Part shown: positions 16,101 to 23,552 of the stretch, piece by piece
Layout: each line of letters starts with the position of its first letter
Position numbering within the stretch: position 1 is the stretch's first letter
From: Rhodopirellula sp.
GTDB lineage: Bacteria; Planctomycetota; Planctomycetia; Pirellulales; Thermoguttaceae
Length of the DNA stretch: 36,979 nucleotides
Direction: 5' to 3'
Assembly (NCBI GenBank): GCA_012728855.1
Contig: JAAYEH010000600.1
Location: 1-36,979, forward strand
Made by a program: the position numbers and the translations under genes
Notes under the pieces: generated by a model
Database searches by the model: none
Seen by the model: only the letters and a program-made list of their open reading frames with translations
Told to the model about the DNA's origin: nothing

Positions 16101-19100
16101 ACCACGGTGAAGGCGGCCGACTGGCCCGACTCGCTGGTCGTAAGCGGCGTCTGGGCGGCGATCTCGAAGCCGGCTTCATCGTCGTCGCGGTTGGTAAGCG
16201 TGAGATCCTGAGCGTCTCGGCCGTTGTAGTCGGGGTCGCTGCTGACGGCCGGGGCGGTCACGACGGTATAGACGACATCGCCGTCGACCTGCGGATCGTC
16301 CTGCCCTTGCACGGTGACGACCTGAGACTGATCCCAATTGACGGAGGTAAACGTCAGCCGCACGGGCGAGAGAGTTCCTTCGCTGGTATCGCTGGAAGAG
16401 ACGTTGATAACCACGTCGGCGGCAGGCTCGCTGGTGAGCACGATCGACAACGCGGTCATGCCGCCGCCTTCGGTGGTCTCGAGACCGTTGAGCGCCGTCA
16501 CCAGGATGCCGGCCACGTCGTCGTCGATGTTGGTCAGAGAGACGTCCGCAACGCTCCAACCCGCGTAGGCGGGATCGCTGCTGACGGCCGCGGCCGTGAC
16601 GATCGTGTAGGCGACGTCGCCGTCGACACGATGATCGTCCTGTCCCGTGACGGTGATCGTCCGGGGCACGTTCCACGTGCCGGGCGTGAACGTCACCTGG
16701 GTTACCGAAGCGATGCCCTCGCTCGCATCGCTCGAAGCCAGATCGATCACCACATCCGCCGCCGGCCGGCTGTCGAGCACGATCGAGAAAGTGGCCGCGC
16801 CACCCGCTTCGGTCGTCGTCAACGCGGTGACGGGAAAGACCCGGATGCCGGGCGTGTCGTTGTCCAGGTTGGTCAAGGCCACGTCGGGAGGGTCGAAACC
16901 GTTGTAGTTCGCATCGCTGCTGGTAGCCGGCGAGACGATTACGGAATATGCGACATCGCCGTCGGCGACGTCGTCATCCACGCCGCTGACCGTGACGATC
17001 TGGGGAGTCGACCAGTTCGACGTTGTGAAGACAAGGCTTTGTGGCGAGACGGTTCCTTCACTCGTATCGCCCGAGGCCACTGGCACCGTCACGTCCGCGG
17101 TGGGCGGAGCGTTCAGCACGACCTCGAACGTTGCCGAGGCGCCGGCCTCGGAGGTCGTCAGTCCGGTCACGGGAGTCACCAGAATCGCCGGCGAGTCGTC
17201 GTCGACGTTGACCACCTCAAGATCTTCCGCGGTGAGACCGTTGAAGTTCGGGTCGCTGCTGCGCGACTCCGCGGCGACGTGATACGAAACGTCGCCGTCG
17301 ACATCCTCGTCATCGACGCCGCGGATGGTGACCGTCTGAGGAGTATTCCAGTTGGCGGTGGTGAACGCGAGCGTCGCCGGCTGGACGGTCCCCTCGCCGG
17401 CATCGCTCGAACTCAGATCGATGTTGACCGTGCCGGTCGGTTGGCTCACCAGCACCACGGTAAACGTCGCGGTCTGGCCTGCCTCGCTGGTGGTCAGCGG
17501 CGTCTGGGCGGAGATCAGGAAGCCGGGCTCATCGTCGTCGCGGTTGGTGAAAATGAGATCCGCGGCGTTTTGCCCGTTGTAATCGGGATCGCTGCTGACG
17601 GCCGGGGCGGTCACCACGGTATAGACGACATCGCCGTCGACCTGCGGATCGTCTTGCCCTTGCACCACGACGACCTGCGGCTGATCCCAATTGACGGAAG
17701 TGAACGTCAGCCGCACGGGCGAGAGGGTTCCTTCGCTGGTATCGCTCGAAGAGACATCGATGACTACGGCCGCGGTGGGTTCGCTGGTGAGCACGATCGA
17801 CAGCGCGGTCATGCCGCCGCCTTCGGTGGTCTCGAGTCCGTTCAGGGCCGTCACCACAATGCCGGCCACGTCGTCGTCGACGTTGATCATGGGAATGTCC
17901 GCGGCGTTCAAGCCGGCGTAGCCGGAATCGGCGCTGGCCGCCGGGGCAGTGACGATCGTGTAGGCGACGTCGCCGTCGATCCGGTGATCGTCCTGGCCCG
18001 TGACGGTGACCGTCTGAGGCACGTTCCAGGTGGCGGGCGCAAACGTCAACTGGATCGCCGAGGCCACGCCCTCGCTGGAATCGCTGGAAGAGAGGCCGAT
18101 CACCACGTTCGCCGTCGGCCGGCTGCTCAGCACGACCGAGAAGGTCGCCGTTCCGCCCGCTTCAGTCGTCGTGCCTGCGGTGGCAGGCGAGATCCGGATG
18201 CCGGGCGTGTCATCGTCCAGGTTGGTCAGGGCCACGTCGGGAGGGTCGAAACCGTTGTAGTTCGCATCGCTGCTGGTAGCCGGCGAGACGATTACGGAAT
18301 ATGCGACATCGCCGTCGGCGACGTCGTCATTGACGCCGGTGACCGTGACGATCTGGGGAGTCGACCAGTTCGACGTTGTGAAGACAAGGCTTGGCGGCGA
18401 GACGGTTCCTTCGGTCGTATCGCCGGAGGCCACTGGCACCGTCACGTCCGCGGTGGGCGGGGCGTTCAACACGACCTGGAAGGTCGCCGAGGCGCCGGCC
18501 TCGGACGTTCCCAACCCGGCCAGAGGACTTACCAGGATCGCGGGCGTGTCGTCGTCCGTGTTGACCACCTCCACATCGTCCGTCGTGAGGCCGTTGAAGT
18601 TCGCATCGCCGCTGCGAGTTTGCGCGGTGATCCGATAGGATATGTTTCCGTCGACTGCCGGATCGTCGACGCCGTTGATGGTGACCGTCTGAGGTACGTT
18701 CCAGTTGGCGAGGCTGAACGCGAGGGTCGCCGGCTGAACCGTCCCTTCGTCGGGATCGCTCGAAACAAGATCCACGTTGACCGTGGCAGTCGGTTGGCTT
18801 ACCAGGACGACCGTGAACGTAGCGGACTGCCCGGACTCGCTGGTGGTGAGCGGGGTCTGGGCCGTGATCAGGAAGCCGGGGTCGTCGTTGTCCAGGTTGG
18901 TGAGCGTCAGACCGCCGGCGGCGAGGCCGGCGTAGTTCGGATCGCTGCTGCGCGCCGGCGCCGTCGACACCTGGTAGGCGATGTCTCCGTCCACTTGCGG
19001 ATCGTCCTGCCCCAGCACGGTCACGATCTGCGGCTGGTTCCAATTGGAGGGCGTAAACGTCAAGCTGCCCGGCGAGACAGCCGCCTCGCTGGCATCGCTC

Positions 19101-20908
19101 GACAACGGATCGACGACCACCTCGGCCGAAGGCTCGCTGGTGAGCACGACGCGCAACGCCGCAATGCCGCCGGCCTCCGATGTCTCCAATCCCGCCACGG
19201 CCGTGATCAGAATGCCGGCCGTGTCGTCATCGACGATCTGGAGGCTTGCCTGCCGGTTTGCCAGGTCAATCGTCACTTGCGGATCGCCGGCGGTGACCGT
19301 CTGCAGCGTTATGACCACGGTCTCACCGGCGTCCACCCGTTTGTCGTCGATGACTGGCACGCGGACGGTTGCGGTGGTCGCCCCTGCCGCGATCGTGACC
19401 GTGCCGCTGGGGGCGGTGAAGTCGACTCCGGACGTGGCGGTGCCGCCGACCGTGTAGCTCAGCACGGTGTCCGAAGTGCTGACGGCCGTCTGGGTGAGCG
19501 TGAAGACCGCGTCGGACGGTCCCGCTTCAGTCCCGTTGGTTGTACCGGCGATCCGCACCAGAGCGGTGTCGTTGTCGATGATCTGGAGAGTCGCCGCATT
19601 CTGCGCGGTGTTGATGGAAATCTGCGGATCATCGCCGGTAATTGCCGTGAGTGTGACGATCACGGTCTCATTGGCTTCGACCAGCGCGTCGTTGATGACC
19701 GGGATATCGATGGCGGCGGTGGTTTGCCCTGCGGGGATCGTCACCGAACCGCTGGGAGTCGTGTAGTCGCTGCCTGAAGTCGCCGTGCCGCCGACCGTAT
19801 AGCTGACGATCGTATTGGTCGAACTGGTTGCGCTTTGGGTGATGGTGAATCGGCCGCCGGCCGAGCCCTCCGTGCCGTTGGTGGTCTGCGCGATGCTCAC
19901 GCCCGCGCTATCGTTGTCGGCGATCTGGAGCGTCGCCTCGTCGTTGTCGGTATCGATGGTGACATCGCTGTCGCCGCCGGTGATTCCAGTCAGCCGAACG
20001 ATGACGGTCTCGGTGGCTTCAACCGTCGCGTCGTTAATGACGGGGACGTCGATCGTCGCCGTGGTGCTTCCCGCCGGAATTCGCACCGAACCGCTTAGCG
20101 CCGTGTAGTCGCTGCCGGAGGCGGCCGTGCCGGCGACCGTGTAGCTGATGACCGTATCGGTCGAACCGATCTCGGTCTGGGTGAGCATGAAGACGCCGGC
20201 GACTGCGCCCGATTCGCTGCCGTCGGTTGTTGCCGCAATACTCACCTGCGGCCCTGTAGGCTCGGTGATGGCGATCGAAGTGTTGACGAATTCGATCCGT
20301 TCCAGAGACACCCTGGGGATCAAGTCGGTGAATGCGACCTGCTTGAAATCATCGTCGGTCAGTTTGGGGTTCAGGATGAACTCGCCTGCGGAGTGAACGT
20401 GAAACGGTACGCTGAACAAGAGGAATGGGTCGCCTGGCGGAGTCGGCTCACCATCGGTTACTCCCCCGGCCTGATAGATCAACCAGTCTGACACCGTCTC
20501 GTCATCGTACGAGGTAGTCCCGGAAGCGGCTACGTTGTATTGCACCCCGTGTCCAACCGATCCGATAACGGACGCAAGATTCGGGGTGAAATCAACGTCG
20601 AAGTAGGCCTTAAAAATACCTGCCGGGCCTTCCGGACGAGCGTCCCGGACGTCTTCGACATAGACTTGTAACTCGAAATCGTCTCCAACGTGCAGCGACC
20701 CGACCGGCGTCTGGGAAACCGTATCGACGTATTCAAAGCGCACCAACACATCGGTGGCCAAGAAAAGGCGGTTTTCGAGATGCTCGTAAGAGAGAGTGCG
20801 CGTTGCACGCGCCCTGACGCGGGGGTTCGCTCGCCGGGGCCCGGCCTTGTTCTGTGCAGAATGTTGACGAGAATTCACCAGACCGAATCGGCGTGCCTTG
20901 CGGCTCAT
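13169..20908 (-). CDS. Giant Calx-beta/repeat surface protein with SdrD B-like domain
   Basis: A 2,579-aa secreted protein. A basic N-terminus leads to the LEPR-XLL-type motif YEHLENRLFLA (residues 41-51), a planctomycete feature of large exported proteins. Residues about 52-205 form a beta-rich domain resembling cohesin-like folds. Three Calx-beta-like modules follow (about 215-565). Then come twelve modules of 112-113 aa (566-1917), each with the pattern SSD..EG, FT..NW..PQ.VTV.G.DD, DG...Y and a closing NxDDD. Three further Calx-beta domains (about 1918-2286) precede one SdrD B-like domain (2287-2397, VSGRVWFDANNNGLREEGE). The acidic DDD joints suggest calcium-rigidified linkers. After the SdrD B domain comes VSPRFFLAST and a 180-aa tail of unknown fold. 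No catalytic domain, LPxTG or dockerin was seen. A weak AGGG precedes the ATG. The likely role is an adhesin or matrix fibre. Confidence 0.92.
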   Translation of the reverse strand: MSRKARRFGLVNSRQHSAQNKAGPRRANPRVRARATRTLSYEHLENRLFLATDVLVRFEYVDTVSQTPVGSLHVGDDFELQVYVEDVRDARPEGPAGIFKAYFDVDFTPNLASVIGSVGHGVQYNVAASGTTSYDDETVSDWLIYQAGGVTDGEPTPPGDPFLLFSVPFHVHSAGEFILNPKLTDDDFKQVAFTDLIPRVSLERIEFVNTSIAITEPTGPQVSIAATTDGSESGAVAGVFMLTQTEIGSTDTVISYTVAGTAASGSDYTALSGSVRIPAGSTTATIDVPVINDATVEATETVIVRLTGITGGDSDVTIDTDNDEATLQIADNDSAGVSIAQTTNGTEGSAGGRFTITQSATSSTNTIVSYTVGGTATSGSDYTTPSGSVTIPAGQTTAAIDIPVINDALVEANETVIVTLTAITGDDPQISINTAQNAATLQIIDNDTALVRIAGTTNGTEAGPSDAVFTLTQTAVSTSDTVLSYTVGGTATSGVDFTAPSGTVTIAAGATTATVRVPVIDDKRVDAGETVVITLQTVTAGDPQVTIDLANRQASLQIVDDDTAGILITAVAGLETSEAGGIAALRVVLTSEPSAEVVVDPLSSDASEAAVSPGSLTFTPSNWNQPQIVTVLGQDDPQVDGDIAYQVSTAPARSSDPNYAGLAAGGLTLTNLDNDDPGFLITAQTPLTTSESGQSATFTVVLVSQPTATVNVDLVSSDPDEGTVQPATLAFSLANWNVPQTVTINGVDDPAVDGNISYRITAQTRSGDANFNGLTTDDVEVVNTDDDTPAILVSPLAGLGTSEAGASATFQVVLNAPPTADVTVPVASGDTTEGTVSPPSLVFTTSNWSTPQIVTVTGVNDDVADGDVAYSVIVSPATSSDANYNGFDPPDVALTNLDDDTPGIRISPATAGTTTEAGGTATFSVVLSSRPTANVVIGLSSSDSSEGVASAIQLTFAPATWNVPQTVTVTGQDDHRIDGDVAYTIVTAPAASADSGYAGLNAADIPMINVDDDVAGIVVTALNGLETTEGGGMTALSIVLTSEPTAAVVIDVSSSDTSEGTLSPVRLTFTSVNWDQPQVVVVQGQDDPQVDGDVVYTVVTAPAVSSDPDYNGQNAADLIFTNRDDDEPGFLISAQTPLTTSEAGQTATFTVVLVSQPTGTVNIDLSSSDAGEGTVQPATLAFTTANWNTPQTVTIRGVDDEDVDGDVSYHVAAESRSSDPNFNGLTAEDLEVVNVDDDSPAILVTPVTGLTTSEAGASATFEVVLNAPPTADVTVPVASGDTSEGTVSPQSLVFTTSNWSTPQIVTVSGVDDDVADGDVAYSVIVSPATSSDANYNGFDPPDVALTNLDNDTPGIRVFPVTALTTTEAGGAATFSIVLDSRPAADVVIDLASSDASEGIASVTQVTFTPGTWNVPRTITVTGQDDHRVDGDVAYTIVTAAAVSSDPAYAGWSVADVSLTNIDDDVAGILVTALNGLETTEGGGMTALSIVLTSEPAADVVINVSSSDTSEGTLSPVRLTFTSVNWDQSQVVTVQGQDDPQVDGDVVYTVVTAPAVSSDPDYNGRDAQDLTLTNRDDDEAGFEIAAQTPLTTSESGQSAAFTVVLVSQPTATVHIDLSSSDTGEGTLQPATLAFTTANWDIAQTVTLSGVDDQEVDGDISYHIAAEARSSDLNFDGLASDDLEAINRDDDAPAIQVTPVTGLTTSETGQSATFQVVLNAPPTADVTVGISSSDASEGGVSLQTLIFTSTNWATPQVVTVTGVDDDDIDGNIDYTIVLSPATSSDPNYGGFDPPDVALTNLDNDTAGIRIIPSGGSSTTEAGGAVDLSVTLNSRPTADVVVAWTSSDETEGTVAAGSFTFTAENWNIPQVLTVQGVGDAVVDGNVPYAVVATASSGDSHYGSLGPVEAALTNQDDDSAVVTISAADPVVEEGTGGSNTVATFRVTLSGTVEGGFTFNYLLEDGTATTAGGDYLGSGGSVTFAGTDGETHSVTIEINPDNLVEPDETFSVVAAALSEISASAAERIDKEGSPLVFTIFDDDDFTISFSGVSLPEGTGDANTSLDFEVALSNPVQGGLRIVYTTSDGTATLADGDYLDNDGVLEFTGSEPRFIRVEIPQDAKVERDETLVVSLDEIVFLDPALAEIFDVEGGTRTGTILNDDTATISFVGASSVALESAGSHEVEVKLSVANGGTLSEDVTVNLTVDPSSTALAPDDYALSGTSVTFAAGSADGAIRRITIAAVADDVDESDELIRLGLALAGDGIGGAVTAASPDVHDVTLTEDPMTAGVSGRVWFDANNNGLREEGEIGIPGVTVTLSGADLRGQVVAIVVMTDADGVYRFEQVPAGTYSVQETQPRAFVDGIDVLGTIDGVAAGIAGDDRFSNIILAPDKQAVDYNFGERSLARTPVSPRFFLASTPPLQQTIREVVARAEELAGDAARAEMIRGGEAPEVRRIGSRVEFLGTTFSDAFLFVPAGNPLSPSAAEHLVRANGIDWTFDAAEVRTFAINGSSGNDTLELRDSPGSDLLESAGNRLTLIGDASRFDALAIEVARAISSAGGEDRVEQEAIDFVLELEGSWISE
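15158..19213 (-). repeat. Twelve-module coding array in three 1,353-bp higher-order units
   Basis: Twelve consecutive modules of 113-112-113-113 aa repeat in the order A-B-C-D three times. Type A begins like ILVTALNGLETTEGGG, type B like FLISAQTPLTTSE, type C like ILVTPVTGLTTSEAGA and type D like IRI.P....TTEAGG. D modules start at 18199, 16846 and 15493, spaced by exactly 1,353 bp. Some stretches are nearly identical at DNA level, for example those starting at 16888 and 18241. Confidence 0.93.
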
Positions 20909-21224
20909 GTTGGTCGACCCTAGTGCAAGTTCAGGGCGTCTCTGGAACCCGGAAAGTGAGATGCGTCCACGACTTCGACAAGGAGGGGATGATACTTCAT
21001 CGGGCGAAGAGCTGTCACGACACCTGAGAACGAGGTCGCCACGGTTTCGATCTTACGAAGGTGCCCTGACTTCGATCATAATTGCCCGCCGCCCGTTGTG
21101 GAAGTCCCTGCAACCATGCCGAGGCATACAAGATACCATTTCCACCTCTTGGTGGGGGGTGTCCAGTAATACGTTGCAAGGATTCTGAGTGCCGGCGTTT
21201 CGGGGCACGCACCGGCCCTATCAA

Positions 21225-21325
21225 GGTCGTTTAACCGCAGTGCCCAACGGGCCGCGCGTTGTGACCGACAGCCGTGCCGCCCTCCGCTGGGGCGCGCGGC
21301 CCGTTGGGCCTGCGGTTAAACGACC
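21225..21325. repeat. Long inverted repeat, 34/33-bp arms
   Basis: The arms at 21225-21258 and 21293-21325 are reverse complements except for one bulged base, around a 34-base GC-rich loop. The arms contain GGTCGTTTAACCGCAG and CCCAACGGGCCGCGCG. It does not encode a protein. Its size and position suggest a dispersed palindromic intergenic element (REP/BIME- or MITE-like). I have the impression that similar sequences occur in other planctomycetes, but cannot confirm this. Confidence 0.75.
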
Positions 21326-21393
21326 AATTCGCAACACCTTAGACCTTTACGGTGGTGAGAGCACGAACCTGCCCGCCAAACCTCGCACGCAGA

Positions 21394-21431
21394 ACAAAAA
21401 GGGCGCCGCCGTCCCATGACCGCGGCACCCT
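21394..21431 (-). terminator. Intrinsic terminator of the beta-solenoid gene
   Basis: On the minus strand a 14-bp stem (arms 21418-21431 and 21400-21413, two mismatches) with a 4-base loop is followed at once by TTTTTGTTCTG. It lies 45 bp beyond the stop at 21477. This is a classical Rho-independent layout. Confidence 0.78.
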
Positions 21432-21476
21432 AGTTTCCATCATCCCGGAGCAGGGAGACGTCGTCGATGGGACAGG

Positions 21477-22928
21477 CTACGACGTGAGATACTCGTGGAC
21501 GTTGAAGTCGTCGAAATCGATGAACACGATATCAACCGCTTCGGCCGGCGGAAGGATTTGTTGCCTGAAGACATCGATCTTATCACCGCTGGTAAAACTC
21601 GAGCTACCAAGCAGCATTGAGGCGCGGACGATTTCGAGCAGGTCGACACCGTCTCCCAAATCAATTTCCGTATCGCCCTCTACGGTGGTTCTCTCCAAGC
21701 GAATCTCGTCGCTTCCATCCTCCGCTTCGATGGTCAGCCTTTCTCCCACCACCGCAAATCGTTCGGCAGTTCCGACGAATTCCACGGAGCTGCCTCCGTT
21801 GTTTAGATACAGAAAGGCATCGTCGACAACCCTGCTCTCTTGGAATTTGACGTGGTCCCATCCGTTATCGCCCGTGAAACGGAAATCGTTGCCGATGCGG
21901 CTGTTCCCCATAATCTCCACGTTGCTGCCGTACTCGCTGGCGGCCACGCCGTTGATGTCGTTGTTGATAATAAAGTCGTCGCGCACCGTCGTGTTGACCA
22001 ACCGGACTTCGTCGTAGCCGGAGTCGCTATTGACGGTGAGATCTCCGTCATTCCCAACGGGAGCGCCAAGGCCGACCGAGCTGTCCTCAATTTCGGTGTG
22101 CGCTTGGCCTAGTTCGTTTTCAATCAGCACGTGCCCCCAAACGTGCGTGTCGTGCAGGATATTCTCATCATTACCGTCTCCATTGGTAAGCTCGAAATTG
22201 CCGTAAATCACGGGATCCTGCAGGGTCTGGCCAAGCACTGTTCGCGTGTCCCCGTCGCCGTTGTCTACCGTGACGTCTCCGTCGATCCGGGACTGGTAGA
22301 TGTTGAGGATATCCTGACCGGCGCCGTTGGTGATGATCAAGTCGTCCTGAAGGTGGCTTTGAACGGCCGATTCTCCTGAACCAGATGACGTGATTTTTGT
22401 CTTGCTCGCCCCTTGCCCTCCGTCGAAGTTGTTGACCGTTGTGACGCCCACGATGGTCGTGCCAATAATCTCCAGCGTGCTTTCGCTGCTTCCGGTGATC
22501 TTTCTCACGGTCAGATCATCGTTGATGCGGGCATTGATCAATTTGTTCACGTTTGCGCCGTCTTCGTTTTGGATCTCCACCTCGGCCGTGACGACGACTT
22601 TATTATTGGGGTTCGAACTCTCGATCCTGAAACTGTCGCTCCCACCGCCAAGGTTGACCACGATTCTCGTGACGGGATCCTCAATCGACGTCGGACCATT
22701 GATGGTGGTATCAACGCCTTCGATCGTGTAGTCGCCGAGATTCTGTCCGGCTCGCAGCACGACTTCGTTCGGATCAATGTCGCCGGTGATTTCCAGTAGA
22801 TCGGTAGCGGCCGTGTACACGACGTTCACGGTGCCGGCAAGCATGCATCGAGACTCCAACGACTCGACTCTCAATACCTTGCCGCGGTGTCCAAGAAACC
22901 TCTTCCCTCGTTTGTTTGGCCGAATCAT
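21477..22928 (-). CDS. LEPR-type secreted beta-solenoid-like protein
   Basis: A 483-aa secreted protein of unknown function. A basic N-terminus (MIRPNKRGKRFLGHRGK) leads to the LEPR-XLL-type motif VESLESRCMLA at residues 21-31. The remainder is acidic and low in Lys, with short irregular repeats of about 20-25 residues such as LIITNGAGQDILNIYQSRI, DGDVTVDNGDGDTRTVL, GNFELTNGDGNDENILHDT and EIDLGDGVDLLEIVRASM. Alternating beta-strand positions and 'NGDG/DGxDxL' turns suggest a parallel beta-helix or solenoid with surface-exposed, perhaps calcium-binding, turns. No catalytic motif was seen. TTAGGGGA about 7-8 nt upstream of the ATG supports the start. The gene ends in a good terminator and is probably monocistronic. 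It is divergent from the SdrD B gene. Confidence 0.86.
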   Translation of the reverse strand: MIRPNKRGKRFLGHRGKVLRVESLESRCMLAGTVNVVYTAATDLLEITGDIDPNEVVLRAGQNLGDYTIEGVDTTINGPTSIEDPVTRIVVNLGGGSDSFRIESSNPNNKVVVTAEVEIQNEDGANVNKLINARINDDLTVRKITGSSESTLEIIGTTIVGVTTVNNFDGGQGASKTKITSSGSGESAVQSHLQDDLIITNGAGQDILNIYQSRIDGDVTVDNGDGDTRTVLGQTLQDPVIYGNFELTNGDGNDENILHDTHVWGHVLIENELGQAHTEIEDSSVGLGAPVGNDGDLTVNSDSGYDEVRLVNTTVRDDFIINNDINGVAASEYGSNVEIMGNSRIGNDFRFTGDNGWDHVKFQESRVVDDAFLYLNNGGSSVEFVGTAERFAVVGERLTIEAEDGSDEIRLERTTVEGDTEIDLGDGVDLLEIVRASMLLGSSSFTSGDKIDVFRQQILPPAEAVDIVFIDFDDFNVHEYLTS

Positions 22929-23552
22929 GATCTAGTCCCCTAACGTCAAAGCAGGATGAGGGCGCCCGTCGCATCCGTCGGCCCCTATTAAAAACCAGAC
23001 TCTGATCCGTCGGAGCTGGGAACTGTCACGTTAACTCGCCCCGCGTCGTTACCCATCGGACCGATCGTTCGCCCAAGAAGCAGATGAGGCGAAGAAAACT
23101 ACCTGGTCCGAACGCGAACAGTCCTGACGGTTAGCGCGGTTGCCGGTGATAGTATAGGCACGGCCTTTCTCGGCGGTCAATCCCCCAACGATAGGAATCC
23201 GAAAAAAGCGGAAAATCGGAATGGCTCTTAGCGCTTGCATCACCGTGATCGATGGCCGGCACGGTAAAAGATTCCCGACCCGAACACTCGCCGATCTTTC
23301 GCCCAGAACCCGGCTTCAGCAAAGTCGCTAAAGACGGCAGACTTCACGGATTCTCCCCTTTCCCGGTGCATCGAGCATGACTTTGTAGTGTCGGCGTATA
23401 GGATAATTGCCTCCTCAGGCTTTCCCTGTTGACTTCGGGTGAATCGCTGGTATTGTGGGGGTGTCCCCATCGTGAATGTCTTGGGTCTCTGCCAGCCATG
23501 GCTTGGTGGTGTTTTTGCATGCTTCCCTGTCGGCTACTTGGAGCGACGCGCC
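22929..23552. other. Divergent intergenic region between two surface-protein genes
   Basis: This is about 510-624 bp, depending on the start chosen for the right-hand gene. It must carry the promoters of both divergent LEPR-type genes. No convincing open frame, repeat or hairpin was seen. Confidence 0.4.

Larger units (their letters stand above)
20909..21476. other. Intergenic region upstream of the giant repeat gene
   Basis: This is 568 bp between two minus-strand genes. It contains the terminator of the upstream gene (21394-21431), a long palindrome (21225-21325) and about 300 bp of leader or promoter sequence before the giant gene. Short open frames here have no family resemblance and no ribosome sites. 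Confidence 0.5.

Noticed and set aside
14948..19777. A 1,609-codon open frame antisense to the giant repeat gene
   Set aside because: It lies exactly over the 113-aa coding array, and its repeats are the mirror of that array. It is a by-product of high GC and the repeated codon pattern, has no ribosome site, and its composition (rich in R, G, D, H and V) fits no family.
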